From Defluviitaleaceae bacterium (lineage in GTDB: Bacteria > Bacillota > Clostridia > Lachnospirales > WQUN01): DNA of 64,000 bases. The translations under genes were made by a program, and so were the position numbers. Under the pieces are notes generated by a model. That model worked only from the letters and a program-made list of their open reading frames with translations, was not told the origin of the DNA and ran no database searches. Below, piece by piece: positions 61,964-64,000 of this stretch. The stretch spans positions 1 through 64,000 of the forward strand of contig WRDO01000014.1 of NCBI GenBank assembly GCA_009779755.1. Reading direction: 5' to 3'. Numbering within the stretch: position 1 is the stretch's first letter; each line of letters opens with the position of its first letter.

Positions 61964-64000
61964 TAACGCGAGCGCGCCTTCAAAGTCGTAATTGTCGATC
62001 CTTTCCGCTAATTCCTCCATACCGATAATGCCTTGCAATCTTTCTACGTATTTTGATGCTTCAAAATCGGACCTTTCCAATAACGGCTTAAGTTCTTCAA
62101 GTAATCCCGCCAATTCAAACTCGTTAATATGGATTGCTTTTGATCCGTTTTCGGCTTCCGCTTCGGCGACGAGGGGTTCAAAGTCCGATAACGCGTCGGC
62201 TAATCCCGTTTCTATATCCGTGAGCTGTTGGGGTGTATATTCATACGGTTCGGTTTGCAAGGATAGTTCCAACGATTCCGCGGCTTCTTGAAGCGCGGTC
62301 CTCTTTAGGTACCCTGCCGCACTTTTTAATGTATGCGCGACGCGGTGGGCGGTCTTAATATCATCCGTTTGTAACGCATTCGTGATTTTCGTATATGTTT
62401 CCCGATTGTCCTTCACGAACGTGATGGCGGCTTTGCGGAACAATTCATCCTCGTATGCATAAAATTGCGGCCCGGAATTGCCCGTGATTACTTTTTCCTT
62501 AGGTAAATGGGTGAGGATAACTTCGTACAGCTCGTTTGAATTAATCGGTTTGGCGAGGAAATCGTTAAACCCATTATTAAAGAACATAATGCGCGCGTTC
62601 TTCATGGCGTTGGCGGTTAGCGCGATGATGATCAGCTTTTCGTATTTGCCGCCCATCCCGCGGATGTTATGCACGGTTTCAACACCGTCCATTTCAGGCA
62701 TCATGTGGTCCATAAAAACGATGTCGTAATCCTTTTCCTTTACCATTTCGATCGCGTTGTAACCCGAATCCGCCGTATCCGCTTTGATACCGACAAACCC
62801 CATAAGCCCTTCAGCCACCTTGCGGTTGAATTCATTGTCATCCACCACCAATACCTTCGCGTCGGGTGCGGTAAAGGTTTTGACCGATGGGTCGGTTTCG
62901 ATGATGTGGGCGTTTTTCGCATCGCCCTCCACGATGGGTATCGTGATCGTAAACGACGTACCGCTGCCGTATTCACTTTCCACGGTAATCGTGCCGCCCA
63001 TCATTTCCACGAAGGACTTGCAAATGGAAAGCCCAAGCCCCGTCCCCATAGTGCCGCGGTTCTTCAACTTGTCCACTTGTTCGAACGCGTTAAACAGTCT
63101 GGGGAGGTCTTCCTCTTTGATACCGATACCCGTATCCGTGATCTTTATGACGAGCATGGAGCCGTCAACCGTCATGAATAATTTTACGTAACCCGTTTTC
63201 GTGAACTTGACGGAATTGCTGCATATATTTGTCAATATTTGTCGCAACCTCAAATCGTCGCCGTAGAGGTACTCGGGCAAATCGCCGTCCGTCTCGATAC
63301 GGAAGTCCAATCCCTTGACTTTGGTCACGTGGCTGAACATGGAACCTATATTATCGATGAATTGGTTAAAGTTATAATCCACGGGGTTTAATTCCAGCTT
63401 ACCCGCTTCGATTTTGGACATATCCAAGATGTCGTTAATAATCCCGAGCAGGGCTTGCGCCGCCGTACTGATGTCATTAACGTACCGTTTTTGCGATGGG
63501 GACAATTGTTCGTGTTCGAGGATTTCCGACATGCCGATGATGGCGTTCATGGGCGTACGGATTTCGTGCGACATTTTTGCGAGGAAATCCGACTTGGCGA
63601 GGTTCGCCTCCTGCGCGATTTCGATGGATTTGGCCATACAATTGATCGGGATGTTGACGTTTAAGGCGATCTTCCGCGCCATGTCGTAGCAGGTTTCCGA
63701 CCCGCAAGCCCCGCAATCGATGTGGTCCTTCTCCCCGTCCATTTTGCCCAACTGTTCAAAGGCACGGGTTATATCCTCTTCGGAAATTTGCGTAACGCAG
63801 TTATATACGGGTTTATATTCCCGAAGGAAATCTTCGTAATCCAACAAGGCATCCAAACGCTTGTGCGGCGATTCGTAACCGTCTGCCATATACCGATTTG
63901 TTATATTTATCCTGTTTTCGTGCATGATCCTGTCGATTTCGAATATACTCCGTTCGTACGGACTTGCGGGACCCACATTGCATCCTTCGATGCAGTTCAA
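61958..64000 (-). CDS. Hybrid histidine kinase with a hydrogenase-like, iron-sulphur sensor region (partial)
   Basis: Only the last 681 codons are in the window; the N-terminus lies beyond the right edge. The visible start ([10 protein letters not shown], then SIFEIDRI) looks like the end of an iron-hydrogenase large-subunit domain. A 4Fe-4S motif follows ([14 protein letters not shown], Cys about 96, 99, 104, with Cys 121). Then come HisKA ([14 protein letters not shown], His 145), HATPase ([18 protein letters not shown]), a receiver domain ([12 protein letters not shown], phosphorylated Asp in [12 protein letters not shown]) and an HPt domain ([15 protein letters not shown]). It probably senses redox state or hydrogen and passes phosphate on through HPt. 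Its 3' end overlaps the MATE gene by 6 bases. Confidence 0.88.
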   Translation of the reverse strand: MNCIEGCNVGPASPYERSIFEIDRIMHENRINITNRYMADGYESPHKRLDALLDYEDFLREYKPVYNCVTQISEEDITRAFEQLGKMDGEKDHIDCGACGSETCYDMARKIALNVNIPINCMAKSIEIAQEANLAKSDFLAKMSHEIRTPMNAIIGMSEILEHEQLSPSQKRYVNDISTAAQALLGIINDILDMSKIEAGKLELNPVDYNFNQFIDNIGSMFSHVTKVKGLDFRIETDGDLPEYLYGDDLRLRQILTNICSNSVKFTKTGYVKLFMTVDGSMLVIKITDTGIGIKEEDLPRLFNAFEQVDKLKNRGTMGTGLGLSICKSFVEMMGGTITVESEYGSGTSFTITIPIVEGDAKNAHIIETDPSVKTFTAPDAKVLVVDDNEFNRKVAEGLMGFVGIKADTADSGYNAIEMVKEKDYDIVFMDHMMPEMDGVETVHNIRGMGGKYEKLIIIALTANAMKNARIMFFNNGFNDFLAKPINSNELYEVILTHLPKEKVITGNSGPQFYAYEDELFRKAAITFVKDNRETYTKITNALQTDDIKTAHRVAHTLKSAAGYLKRTALQEAAESLELSLQTEPYEYTPQQLTDIETGLADALSDFEPLVAEAEAENGSKAIHINEFELAGLLEELKPLLERSDFEASKYVERLQGIIGMEELAERIDNYDFEGALALL

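Overview
The window looks like a chromosomal segment from an uncultured anaerobic monoderm Bacillota of the class Clostridia, with mid-range GC. The clues are the asp23-nusB-xseA-xseB-ispA-dxs-nadK-recN gene order, the dnaX-ybaB-recR cluster, S-layer homology domains, a bifunctional AdhE, an EFR1-type ferredoxin, a hydrogenase-like sensor kinase, AGGAGG-type ribosome binding sites and sigma-A-like promoters. I see no pilus secretin, outer-membrane genes, integrase, transposase, CRISPR array, rRNA or tRNA. No stretch longer than 300 bases lacks a gene.

Layout. 1-3040: two translationally coupled cell-surface genes on the minus strand. The first runs off the left edge (FecR plus Ig-like domains); the other is an SLH-NHL beta-propeller protein. 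3118-7441: a small carbohydrate island with cellobiose phosphorylase (GH94) divergent from an intracellular GH10 xylanase and a KDPG aldolase, whose promoters appear to share a -10 region. 7446-12774: uvrA (with a good promoter and a possible SOS box), an orphan lipoprotein sugar-binding protein, and lgt. 12780-21455: a housekeeping minus-strand operon running asp23, nusB, xseA, xseB, ispA, DUF212, dxs, parvulin-like protein, nadK, recN. 21606-23926: a DUF4143 AAA ATPase and tgt.

23934-48345 is the striking part. It is a 24-kb minus-strand type IV pilus locus starting at a strong promoter: pilB, pilT, the main pilin pilA, a short PilD, PilC, a PilM-PilN fusion, PilO, a 4121-residue prepilin, and three minor prepilins, one of which lacks Glu5 as GspK/PilX proteins do. 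The giant gene (12.4 kb) has a canonical class III prepilin leader and a hydrophobic pilin helix. These are followed by about six GLUG-repeat modules and then Ig-like (MBG/YDG-type) repeats. The simplest reading is a very large adhesin carried on a pilin stem. Small toxin-antitoxin or toxin-remnant modules sit between the pilus genes at nearly every junction: a broken vapBC, a yoeB pair, a nucleotidyltransferase fragment, a hicB, an intact vapBC and a higBA-like pair.

48481-64000: an RNA methyltransferase divergent from pilB with an overlapping -35, an MFS transporter, a URO-D-family methyltransferase, adhE with a coupled phosphotransferase, a MATE transporter, dnaX, a DUF1902 protein, an EFR1 ferredoxin, ybaB, recR, a second MATE transporter, and the C-terminal 681 codons of a hybrid histidine kinase whose N-terminus looks like an iron-hydrogenase domain.

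Taken together the cell is probably a fermentative, plant-fibre-associated anaerobe. It splits xylan and cellulose oligomers inside the cell, makes ethanol through AdhE, and holds surfaces or fibres with an unusual pilus. GC-rich palindromes interrupt the dxs and dnaX coding regions and recur as the apparent terminator of pilA, which suggests a small family of palindromic repeat elements in this genome.
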